Shown here one piece after another: positions 7,961-17,080 of a stretch of 64,000 nt of DNA (positions are counted from its first letter, which is position 1; each line of letters starts with the position of its first letter). The notes below the pieces were generated by a model. The model had not been told where the DNA came from. It did not search any database and saw only the letters and a program-made list of their open reading frames with translations. A program made the translations under genes and the position numbers. Source of the stretch: Bacteroidota bacterium. GTDB taxonomy: Bacteria > Bacteroidota > Bacteroidia > Chitinophagales > Chitinophagaceae. The stretch is taken from NCBI GenBank assembly GCA_023409975.1, contig JAEYQO010000019.1, positions 1-64,000 of the forward strand, in the 5' to 3' direction.

Positions 7961-8935
7961 ATGAAGAAAGGACCTGTTTCGCAGTTCATCGAACACCAGT
8001 TTCGCCATTTTAATGCGGCAGCTGTGGTGGATGCAGCCAAAGGATATGAGACGCACCTGCTGGAAGGTGGAAAGATGATGATTACACTTGCCGGGGCGAT
8101 GAGTACGGCAGAATTGGGCATATCGCTGGCTGAGATGATCCGTCAGGACAAAGTACAGATCATTAGTTGTACGGGAGCTAACCTGGAAGAGGATATCATG
8201 AACCTGGTAGCACATACACACTATAAGCGTATCCCGAACTACCGTGATCTTAGTCCGCAGGAAGAATGGGAACTGCTGGAGCAGGGGTTTAACAGAGTTA
8301 CTGATACCTGTATTCCTGAAGAGGAGGCGTTTAGAAGGATTCAGCGGCACATCCATAAGATATGGAAAGAAGCAGAAGAGAAAGGAGAGCGATATTTTCC
8401 ACATGAGTACATGTATAAACTGCTGTTAAGTGGTGTCATGAAGGAGGATTATGAGATCCCTGTAGAGCATAGTTGGATGATTGCCGCTGCTGAAAAGAAT
8501 TTACCGATCATAGTACCGGGCTGGGAAGACAGTACTATGGGAAACATCTTTGCATCCTATTGCGTGAAGGGCGAGCTGAAGGCGTCCACGATGAAGAGTG
8601 GTATTGAGTATATGGTTTGGCTTGCTGACTGGTATCGAGCGAACTGCGGCGGAAAAGGAATAGGGTTTTTCCAGATAGGAGGCGGTATAGCAGGCGATTT
8701 CCCTATTTGTGTTGTACCCATGTTGTATCAGGATCTGGAGATGCACGATGTTCCTTTCTGGAGTTATTTTTGCCAGATCAGCGACTCTACTACTTCCTAT
8801 GGTTCGTACAGTGGTGCTGTTCCGAACGAAAAGATTACCTGGGGTAAACTGGATATCAACACACCGAAATTCATCATTGAGAGTGATGCGACGATTGTTG
8901 CACCATTAGTATTTGCCTGGATATTAGGGCAGTGA
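7961..8935 (+). CDS. Deoxyhypusine synthase-like protein
   Basis: 324 aa, full length for the DHS fold. NAD-binding features are GAMSTAELG near 47 and SCTGANLEED near 72. HSWMIAAAEKN and PGWEDSTMG follow near 168-185. The C-terminal ITWGK contains K296, which aligns with the lysine that forms the enamine/imine intermediate in eukaryotic DHS (SWGK). Bacteria lack eIF5A, the DHS substrate. Bacterial relatives are thought to act on polyamines (homospermidine-type chemistry) or on unknown acceptors. No polyamine gene is adjacent, so the substrate is open. It lies between two terminators and appears monocistronic. Confidence 0.85.
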   Translation: MKKGPVSQFIEHQFRHFNAAAVVDAAKGYETHLLEGGKMMITLAGAMSTAELGISLAEMIRQDKVQIISCTGANLEEDIMNLVAHTHYKRIPNYRDLSPQEEWELLEQGFNRVTDTCIPEEEAFRRIQRHIHKIWKEAEEKGERYFPHEYMYKLLLSGVMKEDYEIPVEHSWMIAAAEKNLPIIVPGWEDSTMGNIFASYCVKGELKASTMKSGIEYMVWLADWYRANCGGKGIGFFQIGGGIAGDFPICVVPMLYQDLEMHDVPFWSYFCQISDSTTSYGSYSGAVPNEKITWGKLDINTPKFIIESDATIVAPLVFAWILGQ

Positions 8936-8954
8936 GGAGTAAGAAACAGGAAAC

Positions 8955-8992
8955 AAAAAAGCAGGTCGTTGATAAAACGACCTGCTTTTTTT
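8955..8992. terminator. Bidirectional terminator between DHS-like and phosphohexomutase genes
   Basis: A perfect 10-bp stem GCAGGTCGTT/AACGACCTGC with loop GATAA is flanked by A6 and T7, so it works for the two convergent genes. Confidence 0.92.
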
Positions 8993-9005
8993 ATGCTCAC
9001 GAGAT

Positions 9006-10409
9006 TCAAAGAATGGTCTGCTTTACATTCTCAAGAATATCGAGCGTTTCTTCACGCGAATTTCCTTCCGCATAAATCCGTAACAGCGGCTCCGTTCCCG
9101 ATGCCCGAAGCATCATCCATCCCCCATTATCGAGGTGATACTTCACACCATCGATCGTTTCAATTCTGTTGAAGCTATACTTCCCAAAGATTTTGTAGCC
9201 ATTGTCACGGGCCTTCCTGATGATCGACTCCTTTTTTTCATTTTCAATGTGAAGGTCATTCCGCTCATAGACGAAAGTTCCGACTACATCATAAACTTCC
9301 TGAATGAGCTGTTTCAGAGTCTTGCCACTTTCTGTCATGTATTCGTACAGGACGAGGCCGTCGTAAATGCCGTCCCGTTCAGGGATATGCCCTTTGACCG
9401 CTATTCCTCCACTTTCTTCACCGCCTACCAGCACATCTTCTTTTGTCATGATCTCACTGATATACTTAAAGCCTATCGGTGTCACTTCAACCGGAAGTCC
9501 ATAAGCTTCACACATCCTTTTTACTCTGTCCGTACACGAGAAGGCGATGGCCACTTTCCCGGTCATCTTTTTGTACTGATGCAGATAGTGTATCAGGAGC
9601 AGGATTATGTGGTGTGCGTCTACGAAGTTTCCATCTTCATCGTAAAGTCCAATACGATCAGCATCGCCATCGGTAGCAAGACCAATTTTCAATTCAGGTG
9701 TATTTCGGATGGTATTTGCAAGACCCTGAAGGTTTTTGTCCAAAGGCTCCGGTGCCTGCCCCTGAAATCCGGGATTCTGTTCGCAGCGAAGCAGTACGGC
9801 TGAAGGAAGTAACCGGCGGATCACGTTCTGGCCGGCACCAAACATTGCGTCATAGGCCAGCTTGAAGGGAGATCTATTAAGCTTATCGAAATCGAACTTT
9901 CCCTTCAGATAGTCGACATACATATCCTCAAGGTTCACAAATTCCAGTAGGCCTACCTGTTCCCAATGATTCAGACCTTCGTTTGGTATTGTGACTTCGT
10001 CACCGATCAGTTCTTCGACCGCAGCGATATCAGCAGGGCTGGACGGCCCACCGTGAGCACCTTTCAATTTGTAGCCATTGTAGCTCGGAGGATTATGAGA
10101 AGCAGTGATGACGACTCCCTGATTGGCTTTTAATTCCAGAACTCCGTAAGATATCATTGGTGTGCTGACGAATCCTTTTGCAAGCAGCACCTTGACTCCA
10201 TTAGAACATAGAATGCTTGTTACAGTTTCGGTGAACATTTCTCCCCCGAAACGACAGTCGTGACCGACAACAACTATAGGTTTATCGAAGTTTTTGTTCA
10301 ACCAGTCGGCCTGAGCCTTTGCGACCCTGGCAACATTGAAGACCGTAAAATCTTTTGCTATGATGGCACGCCAGCCATCTGTGCCAAACTTAATCTTGTC
10401 TGCTTTCAT
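9006..10409 (-). CDS. Phosphoglucomutase/phosphomannomutase family enzyme
   Basis: 467 aa alpha-D-phosphohexomutase. The phosphoserine loop TASHNPPSYNGYKLKG has S104. The metal loop is DGDADR, the sugar loop GGEESGG, and the phosphate loop RASGTEPLLR near the C-terminus. It interconverts hexose 1- and 6-phosphates. The chain length and the GGEESGG form fit a PGM/PMM enzyme supplying sugar nucleotides rather than GlmM, but specificity cannot be fixed from sequence. It is transcribed alone on the minus strand and ends at the bidirectional terminator. Confidence 0.9.
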   Translation of the reverse strand: MKADKIKFGTDGWRAIIAKDFTVFNVARVAKAQADWLNKNFDKPIVVVGHDCRFGGEMFTETVTSILCSNGVKVLLAKGFVSTPMISYGVLELKANQGVVITASHNPPSYNGYKLKGAHGGPSSPADIAAVEELIGDEVTIPNEGLNHWEQVGLLEFVNLEDMYVDYLKGKFDFDKLNRSPFKLAYDAMFGAGQNVIRRLLPSAVLLRCEQNPGFQGQAPEPLDKNLQGLANTIRNTPELKIGLATDGDADRIGLYDEDGNFVDAHHIILLLIHYLHQYKKMTGKVAIAFSCTDRVKRMCEAYGLPVEVTPIGFKYISEIMTKEDVLVGGEESGGIAVKGHIPERDGIYDGLVLYEYMTESGKTLKQLIQEVYDVVGTFVYERNDLHIENEKKESIIRKARDNGYKIFGKYSFNRIETIDGVKYHLDNGGWMMLRASGTEPLLRIYAEGNSREETLDILENVKQTIL

Positions 10410-10622
10410 ATTTTATCTGGTTATCCTGCAGTTGCAGGTTGAGCGCGTCAAAAATAGTTGATTAGTGGTGAATTGTTTGGCAGCGAGTAGGCATTTGGGC
10501 TACTTTCAACTGAAAAGAATAGTCGGAGGCAAGGGATAATGAATGACTACTTACTTTCTTTCTATAGACAAAAATGATAAATAATGTCCTCAATTTTAAC
10601 GGTACCAGCCTGATAAAAAGGA

Positions 10623-10630
10623 TACATTTG
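10623..10630 (+). promoter_or_regulatory. -7 box of aldehyde dehydrogenase gene
   Basis: TACATTTG, an exact TAnnTTTG match, lies 25 bp before the preferred ATG at 10656. Confidence 0.6.
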
Positions 10631-10655
10631 GGCCCTCGTTTCAAAATTGATCCTT

Positions 10656-12026
10656 ATGACTGTACTCACCTCGATCAATCCGGCCACCGGGCAAAAACTT
10701 GCTACTTATCCCGTCTCGACTTCTGAACAAGTAGAAAATGCGTTGACTACCTCCGATAGAGCATTCAATGAATGGAGATATCTGAGTTTTTCAGAAAGAG
10801 GTAATCAACTCAGATCTGTAGCGAGTCACTTGAGAAGAGAAAAGACTCGTCTGGCTGCGCTGGCATCACTGGAAATGGGAAAGCCGATCGCCCAAAGTAT
10901 CGCAGAGGTAGAAAAGTGCGCCACCACCCTGGAGTTTTATGCCAGGAACGGTGAAACGTATCTGAAAGATGAAATTGTGGAGACTGACGCATTGAGGAGT
11001 TTTGTGAGTTTTCAGCCAATGGGCGTTGTACTGGCAATCATGCCCTGGAACTTCCCTTACTGGCAGGTGTTCAGAGCAATGGCTCCAGCATTGATGGCTG
11101 GAAATACTATGGTGCTCAAGCATGCCTCAAACGTTTCAGGATGTGCGTTGGCCATCCAGCAGGTGGTTGAGGATGCGGGGTTGATGAGCGGTGTTTTTCA
11201 GACGCTGATACTACCTTCAGCGTCTATTAACGAGTTGATAGCGGACAGAAGGATCGCTGCAATTACTCTGACAGGTAGCACGGCCGCCGGCAAGGCTGTT
11301 GCATCGCAGGCGGGAGCACATATCAAGAAGCAGGTTTTGGAGCTGGGAGGAAGCGATGCCTACATCATCCTGGAAGATGCAGATCTGGAACTGGCAGTCC
11401 GAACATGTGTCAACGGGCGCCTTGTGAACAGCGGTCAAAGTTGCGTGGCGGCAAAAAGGTTTATTGCTGTGAAATCAGTGAGGCAGGAATTTGAAAGAAG
11501 GATGGTATCCCTAATGGAGGCGGCACGGTTTGGAGATCCCTTCGACGAGAAAAACAAGATCGGCCCTTTGGCCAGGGTCGATTTGCGGGACCAGCTTCAC
11601 GAACAGGTAATTAAATCTGTGGAGCAGGGGGCGAAGCTGCTTTGTGGAGGGGAAATTCCCGATGGAGACGGTGCCTGGTATCCTCCAACAGTTTTAACCG
11701 GTGTAAAAAAGGGAATGGTAGCCTACGAAGAAGAGCTATTTGGTCCGGTGGCTACTTTGATCGAAGCAGAAGATGAGCGAGAAGCCATCCGGATTGCGAA
11801 TGATTCAGTGTTTGGACTGGGTGCAGGAATATTTTCTGAAAACAGAGAACATGCGGAGAAGCTGGCTGCTAAAGAACTGCAGGCTGGTAATTGTTTTGTA
11901 AACTCATTTGTTCATTCTGACCCGCGACTACCGTTTGGAGGAATCAAAGAGAGTGGATATGGCAGGGAGTTAGGTATATTTGGAATAAGGGAGTTCGTCA
12001 ATATTAAGACGGTATTCGTCCAATAA
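10656..12026 (+). CDS. NAD(P)-dependent aldehyde dehydrogenase, succinate-semialdehyde type
   Basis: 456 aa from the ATG at 10656; an in-frame TTG at 10647 is less likely. Rossmann and active-site features are MPWNFPYW near 129-136, the glycine motif TGSTAAG near 206, catalytic E229 in LELGG, and the nucleophile C263 in SGQSC. The C-terminal PFGGIKESGYGRE motif is intact. It oxidises an aldehyde to the acid, with succinate semialdehyde the likely substrate since this short ALDH subgroup contains Sad/GabD-like enzymes. An SGNH hydrolase follows 22 bp downstream and is probably cotranscribed. Confidence 0.92.
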   Translation: MTVLTSINPATGQKLATYPVSTSEQVENALTTSDRAFNEWRYLSFSERGNQLRSVASHLRREKTRLAALASLEMGKPIAQSIAEVEKCATTLEFYARNGETYLKDEIVETDALRSFVSFQPMGVVLAIMPWNFPYWQVFRAMAPALMAGNTMVLKHASNVSGCALAIQQVVEDAGLMSGVFQTLILPSASINELIADRRIAAITLTGSTAAGKAVASQAGAHIKKQVLELGGSDAYIILEDADLELAVRTCVNGRLVNSGQSCVAAKRFIAVKSVRQEFERRMVSLMEAARFGDPFDEKNKIGPLARVDLRDQLHEQVIKSVEQGAKLLCGGEIPDGDGAWYPPTVLTGVKKGMVAYEEELFGPVATLIEAEDEREAIRIANDSVFGLGAGIFSENREHAEKLAAKELQAGNCFVNSFVHSDPRLPFGGIKESGYGRELGIFGIREFVNIKTVFVQ

Positions 12027-12048
12027 ACTAATCTTTAAATCGTTGCTT

Positions 12049-12651
12049 ATGTACACGTACCTGGCTTTAGGTGATTCTTATACTATCGGTGAACAGGTCC
12101 CTCTGGAAGATAATTTTCCGTATCAGACGGTCAGAATGCTTCGGGAGCGAAATATTGAAGTAGCAGACCCTGTTATTATTGCCAGGACAGGATGGACAAC
12201 AGATGAACTTACCAAAGCTGTTCTGGAAGAGGGCGTGAAAGAGCAGTTTTCATTTGTTACGTTGCTGATCGGCGTCAACAATCAGTACCGGGGCAGGGAT
12301 ATTATGAATTATAGAACGGAATTGCTAGCCCTGATTCAGCAAGCCCTGCATTTTGCAAATGGGAAACCGGATCATGTGTTTGTTTTATCTATACCGGACT
12401 GGGGTGTGACACCGTTTGCCAGTGACCGGGACCGTAATCAGGTGGCGAAAGAGATCGACGCTTTTAACAAAGCCAAGAAAGAAATCGCAGAAGAACACGG
12501 CGTAGTATTCATCGATATTACTGAAAGCACGAGAGCCAATGGTACTAAGACTGAATATCTGACGGAAGATGCTCTTCATCCATCTTCTAAAGAATACACT
12601 ATCTGGGCGGAAAGGCTGGTTCCGTATGTGGCGCATGCCTTAAAGGGTTAG
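12049..12651 (+). CDS. SGNH/GDSL-family esterase
   Basis: 200 aa from the ATG at 12049; the TTG six bases upstream is a poorer start. Block I is LALGDSYTIGE with the Ser nucleophile in GDSYT. Block III is LLIGVNNQYRG, with the Asn of the oxyanion hole. Block V is DALHPS, with the Asp and His of the triad. There is no signal peptide, so it should be cytoplasmic. It follows the aldehyde dehydrogenase closely, but the combination does not point to one pathway. The substrate is unknown; members hydrolyse acyl or acetyl esters. Confidence 0.88.
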   Translation: MYTYLALGDSYTIGEQVPLEDNFPYQTVRMLRERNIEVADPVIIARTGWTTDELTKAVLEEGVKEQFSFVTLLIGVNNQYRGRDIMNYRTELLALIQQALHFANGKPDHVFVLSIPDWGVTPFASDRDRNQVAKEIDAFNKAKKEIAEEHGVVFIDITESTRANGTKTEYLTEDALHPSSKEYTIWAERLVPYVAHALKG

Positions 12652-12694
12652 CTCATAAAATAGCGACAATTCTCGGATCGCTGATTTCCTAATT

Positions 12695-12727
12695 GCTTGT
12701 TAAGCGCTCCATAACGACTTGTTAAGC
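12695..12727. promoter_or_regulatory. Twin palindromic site upstream of the adhesin gene
   Basis: GCTTGTTAAGC, a perfect GCTT-GTT-AAGC palindrome, is at 12695-12705, and ACTTGTTAAGC is at 12717-12727. The two are 22 bp apart, i.e. two helical turns, so a dimeric regulator could bind both on one DNA face. They lie 62-94 bp before the adhesin ATG. Confidence 0.4.
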
Positions 12728-12788
12728 ACCGTGGTTTATTTCATATGACCTGTACTGATGGGCATTTTTACACCCTCAAAAGGTCATT

Positions 12789-15700
12789 ATGCGTAAAATA
12801 TGCTTACTGCTGTCAATTTGCTTGCTTCAGTTCTTTGCACCCGCTTTCGCTCAGAGTCCCACAGACCCGGCATTGGATTTCAACATCTTTGTGAAGGATT
12901 TTGTGAATTTCAATGGAAGTACAAGTACCCAGGGACCAGTGGGAATGGGGGGCAACTTATTGGTAAATTCAAACCATGAGGTTTGCCAGCAGTCTAGTGG
13001 AACATTCACAGTTGACGGTATCAAGACCGGTTTGGCTGTCGGTGGCTCTGTAAACTTCTCTGGTTCGCATGAGCTGAAAACAAATAATAAGTCGTTTGTT
13101 AAGATTGGTGTTCAAAATACGCTTCAGGCCTGGTATATGAATGCCAACAATAATGGCTATGATGATATTCATATCACAAACAATTCGCAGTGGGGAAGTC
13201 ATCCGAAAATCGTGATGCTAAACCTGAAAGCCAATGACGCGTCCGCCTTTCCGGTCGTTCCTGCGAATATTACGAATGCCTCACCCTTCACCAACAATTT
13301 TTCTACATCGGTAATTGATTTCAATGCTGCGTTCGCAACATTGGAGGCCAATTCACTGGGAATGCAAACCATTTCTAATAACGTCATTTTACGGGAGTCT
13401 AACCTTTCTCCGATCAGCTATCCGTACCTGGCTGTTCCGAGCCAGGTTAAGATCGTTCTTGAGCCTGGCCTGAATGTGCTAAATATCGATGGGAGTGTAT
13501 TAAACACCATATCCAACTTCATTTTTGAGACTCATCAACCAAGCGCTTCCCGCTACCTGGTAGTAAATGTTAACGCACCAGGGGCGTTTAACTGGCAGGT
13601 ATTTAATATTGGCGGGCACGGAGGTATTAGTAACTGTAAGTATATATTATGGAACTTTTACAATGCAACCAGTGTAAACATGACAGGCGCTGCGGTGAGA
13701 GGGACCATATTTGCTCCCTTTGCCGATATAACAAAGGGAACCGGTGCTGAAGTAGATGGGCAGATAATCGGTAAATCCTACACGCATAACGGTAGTGGCC
13801 AGAACCACTATGCTGTATTCGAATCGAATGTTCCGTTTTCTTCCGCTACTACAGCTTCCTTCAGCGTCAACAACAGCAGCCAATGTCTTTCCGGAAATAG
13901 CTTTCAGTTTACCAATACCTCAACCGGAAGCAACCTTAGTTATTCCTGGGATTTCGGCGATAATACCTCATCAACAGCAGCTAATCCGACTAAAACCTAT
14001 GCGACAGCGGGTACCTACCAGGTGAGCCTCACAACAACGGGTTCTGGTGGCTCAGATGTGACAACGCATCAGGTTACAGTGACAAATGTGATACCTTCTG
14101 TTTCTATTGCTGCTAATCCTGCGGGAGCAATCTGTTCAGGAACATCTGTGACGTTTACTGCCACACCTGTCAATGGCGGTGCCTCACCAGTATACGTATG
14201 GAAGAAAAACGGTGTGACCGTAGGAAGTAATAGTGCGACTTACACTGCTACAGGACTAGCAAACAACGACGTGATAACTGTGGAAATGACGAGTAATGCT
14301 GCCTGTGCTTCTACTACGCCAGTTTCACCGGCAAGTCCGGTAACGATGACGGTAACCAGCACCGTAGTGCCATCAGTCACAATAGCGGCGTCTCCTTCCG
14401 GAGCGATCTGTGTTGGTACTCCTGTCACCTTTACTGCTACTCCTGTGAATGGCGGAACAAATCCAGCATACCAATGGAAGAAGAACGGGGTGAATGTGGG
14501 AACAAACAGTGATACATATACTGATAATGGGCTTAACGATAACGATGTGGTAACAGTTGAGATAACCAGTAATGCCAACTGTGCTTCTTCAACACCCGTT
14601 GCTGCCAGCAATCCTATATCCGTAACTGTGAATGCGGTAGCCGGTCAGCCAGCAGCGTTTACTGTTTCCTCGGCAACAGTCTATCAGGGACAGGTTGGAG
14701 TAACATATACCGTTCCAAATAATCCTTCTGTAACCTACAACTGGTCCTATTCAGGAACTGGAGCGACGGTTAGTGGAAGTGGCAACAGTGTGAGTCTGAG
14801 CTTTGATGGTCAGGCCACTGGTGGTACACTGAGTGTGACTGCTACAAATGGTTGCGGAACCTCTGCCTCCCGTGATATTGTCATCACTGTTTTGCCTTAT
14901 ATGACATGGATTTGTGGGAACGGTAACAACTGGAATGATGGTGCTAACTGGGATGGAGGATTTGTTCCATACGGCTCTATCAGGGTACATATTCCGGATA
15001 ATTCACCCTGCCAGCCTGTAATTACCGGCAATAAAGAAGTATTTGATCTCGTAGTAGAAGAAGGAGCCGATATAGATATTAATAACGGCGGCAGCCTTGA
15101 GGTGAAAGGTGACGCGACAATCGAAGGTGAGGTTTGCGGCGGTTATCTGATATTGAACGGAGCTAATGCGCAAACACTTTCGGGAACAGGAACAATATGT
15201 AATCTTGAAGTGGACAACCCATCAGGAGTGACCATCACGCCTGGTGACACCATCCGGATTTCTCAAACTTATAAACCTACAGATGGTGTTCTGATTACAA
15301 ATGGGGGACTGGAGCTTCTTTCAGACTCTACAGGCACTGCTGTAATTCTTGCACATCCGGGCATCTGCACTACCTACATTTCAGGCAATGTGATCGTAAA
15401 CCGATATTTTCCTGGTGGCCGGAGAGCTTTCAGATTCCTTGCTCATCCTTTTGCACATTCTATAGGTCTTGATCAACTGACAGATGATATTGATATTACC
15501 GGACAGGGTGGGGCGGCCAATGGTTTCACTACCACGACTACCAATAATCCCTCTGCTTTCTGGTATAACACGCTGACAGGGAATGGATCTGCTGTAGATG
15601 ATAATACCGGATGGATACCGTTTACCCATACGGATGGAGCCGGTGTTAACGCCTGGAACCCGATGCAGGGTGCCCGGATTTTTATCCGCGGTGATAAAGG

Positions 15701-16778
15701 CCAGGGACTGGGTTGTGATCCATGTACACCAAGTCCGGCAAAAATTGATATGGTTGGAGAGATCAATCAATGCGATGTTACTGTGAACCTGGAGACTAAT
15801 ACAAATTCCGGTTATAATTTTATTGGTAACCCGTACCCTTCTAATATTGATATGAGCTTGATCACACGTGGTGCTGCGGTAGGTGCGAACTTTTCAGTCT
15901 GGGATCCTCATCAGGGCGTTTTTGGAGCTTACGTGACTCAGCCATTTAACGCTCCGTATGTACTTCCTGCTTACAGTTCCTTCATTGTAACCAGCAGCGC
16001 TCAAAGCAGTATTACCTTTAGTGAGGCTGCTAAAACGGGAGCAACGCCAACGGGAAATCTCTTTAAAACCACCTCATCCAGTTTTGGTCCCAATTCAGTG
16101 CAACTAAGAATTCTCAGCAATGGAGATTCAGTATCCTGGGATCGGTTGCTGATATTCTTTGATAACACGACTACATCTGACAAAGACGCACAGGATGCTA
16201 AGAAGCTGTCAAATCCTTCACTTGATTTTTATACTATTGGTACGGACAATACTAAGATGTCTATCGATTTCAGGCCGCTGGTGTCCGGTCAGGTAATTCC
16301 GCTGGGCTTGCGTATTGATTCTCAAAAGATCTATACCATTAAGGTTGAAGATTATGATGTTCCTGCAGGAACTCAGTTGTACCTCAAAGACAAATTGCTG
16401 AATCAGTCGCAGCCATTAAGCCAGGGTATGAGCTATAGCTTCACTGTTGACGGTAATCCATTGAGTCAGGGAGATGGGAGATTTGAGTTATCCGTAGGCA
16501 ATACTAATAGTGTCAGCGAAGTTTCTGGTGGCGATGAATTGAACCTGCAGTTATATCCGAACCCAGCTTCTGAGAGTGTAGCGATCCAGATCGGAGGTGA
16601 AGTGAAAGCCGGAAAGGTCAGAATGGTTAATATGGTCGGACAGCCTGTGTTTGAAAGTGAGCTAAAGAATTCGCAGAATATGCTGACAGTGCCAGTACAC
16701 CATTTGGCAGCAGGTGTGTATATCATAACAGTCCAGTGCGGCGATAAAATGGCTACTCAGCGACTCATTAAACAGTAA
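12789..16778 (+). CDS. Large T9SS-secreted surface protein: choice-of-anchor A, PKD and Ig-like repeats
   Basis: 1329 aa. A Sec signal peptide (about 1-21, ending AFAQ) is followed by a choice-of-anchor A/collagen-binding-like domain (about 28-350; ALDFNIFV and GAAVRGTIFAPFADI). A PKD domain follows (WDFGDNTSS, about 370-430). Two adjacent Ig-like repeats of about 91 residues come next (about 434-617), each with GAIC, VTFTATPVNGG and WKKNGV. The C-terminal 80 residues are a T9SS type A sorting domain (LYPNPASESV to RLIKQ). It is therefore exported across the outer membrane and is probably a cell-surface or released adhesin. The two Ig repeats are similar enough to suggest a duplication. A PID-CTERM-like gene follows 47 bp downstream. 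Confidence 0.9.
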   Translation: MRKICLLLSICLLQFFAPAFAQSPTDPALDFNIFVKDFVNFNGSTSTQGPVGMGGNLLVNSNHEVCQQSSGTFTVDGIKTGLAVGGSVNFSGSHELKTNNKSFVKIGVQNTLQAWYMNANNNGYDDIHITNNSQWGSHPKIVMLNLKANDASAFPVVPANITNASPFTNNFSTSVIDFNAAFATLEANSLGMQTISNNVILRESNLSPISYPYLAVPSQVKIVLEPGLNVLNIDGSVLNTISNFIFETHQPSASRYLVVNVNAPGAFNWQVFNIGGHGGISNCKYILWNFYNATSVNMTGAAVRGTIFAPFADITKGTGAEVDGQIIGKSYTHNGSGQNHYAVFESNVPFSSATTASFSVNNSSQCLSGNSFQFTNTSTGSNLSYSWDFGDNTSSTAANPTKTYATAGTYQVSLTTTGSGGSDVTTHQVTVTNVIPSVSIAANPAGAICSGTSVTFTATPVNGGASPVYVWKKNGVTVGSNSATYTATGLANNDVITVEMTSNAACASTTPVSPASPVTMTVTSTVVPSVTIAASPSGAICVGTPVTFTATPVNGGTNPAYQWKKNGVNVGTNSDTYTDNGLNDNDVVTVEITSNANCASSTPVAASNPISVTVNAVAGQPAAFTVSSATVYQGQVGVTYTVPNNPSVTYNWSYSGTGATVSGSGNSVSLSFDGQATGGTLSVTATNGCGTSASRDIVITVLPYMTWICGNGNNWNDGANWDGGFVPYGSIRVHIPDNSPCQPVITGNKEVFDLVVEEGADIDINNGGSLEVKGDATIEGEVCGGYLILNGANAQTLSGTGTICNLEVDNPSGVTITPGDTIRISQTYKPTDGVLITNGGLELLSDSTGTAVILAHPGICTTYISGNVIVNRYFPGGRRAFRFLAHPFAHSIGLDQLTDDIDITGQGGAANGFTTTTTNNPSAFWYNTLTGNGSAVDDNTGWIPFTHTDGAGVNAWNPMQGARIFIRGDKGQGLGCDPCTPSPAKIDMVGEINQCDVTVNLETNTNSGYNFIGNPYPSNIDMSLITRGAAVGANFSVWDPHQGVFGAYVTQPFNAPYVLPAYSSFIVTSSAQSSITFSEAAKTGATPTGNLFKTTSSSFGPNSVQLRILSNGDSVSWDRLLIFFDNTTTSDKDAQDAKKLSNPSLDFYTIGTDNTKMSIDFRPLVSGQVIPLGLRIDSQKIYTIKVEDYDVPAGTQLYLKDKLLNQSQPLSQGMSYSFTVDGNPLSQGDGRFELSVGNTNSVSEVSGGDELNLQLYPNPASESVAIQIGGEVKAGKVRMVNMVGQPVFESELKNSQNMLTVPVHHLAAGVYIITVQCGDKMATQRLIKQ

Positions 16779-16825
16779 ATAGAAATAGTATAACGCTTCC
16801 GCTACGGAGCGAAAATTAAATAGCA

Positions 16826-17056
16826 ATGAAAAACTTAGTGTTCAAAGTAGTAGCAGTGGTGGTGAGCCTCATAGCGATGGTGCCCACAGTGATGTTTGCT
16901 CAGGGTGGTCCGGGCTTTGGTGGAGGAGTTGATGATGGTGGAGGCGTTTGTGTTCCACTTGATGGTGGGTTGAGCCTGCTGGCGGCAGCGGGTGTGGGGT
17001 ATGGTATCAAAAAATACCATGACTTTCGGAAGCAGCCCAGGGAAACAGAAAAATAG
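16826..17056 (+). CDS. Small exported PID-CTERM-like protein
   Basis: 76 aa. A signal peptide (about 1-25, ending MFAQ) is followed by a glycine-rich spacer (GGPGFGGGVDDGGG) and then VPLDGGLSLLAAAGVGYGIKK. That C-terminal pattern (P-[IL]-D-G-G-L-S-L-L, small hydrophobic helix, GxKK) is the PID-CTERM sorting-signal type known from Bacteroidota. Such proteins are thought to be processed at the C-terminus by a dedicated membrane machinery. It lies directly after the T9SS adhesin and is probably cotranscribed with it. There is little mature protein left between the two signals, and its role is unknown. Confidence 0.75.
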   Translation: MKNLVFKVVAVVVSLIAMVPTVMFAQGGPGFGGGVDDGGGVCVPLDGGLSLLAAAGVGYGIKKYHDFRKQPRETEK

Positions 17057-17080
17057 GAATCAGGATAACTTCCTGATTCC
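17056..17080. terminator. Shared terminator of convergent PID-CTERM and glycosyltransferase genes
   Basis: A perfect 10-bp stem GGAATCAGGA/TCCTGATTCC with loop TAACT. It overlaps both stop codons, so the last codons of the glycosyltransferase form part of the hairpin. The T-tracts are short. Confidence 0.65.

Noticed and set aside
9135..9803. 222-aa plus-strand ORF within the phosphohexomutase region
   Set aside because: It is antisense to a well-supported gene with intact catalytic motifs and shows no recognisable domain.
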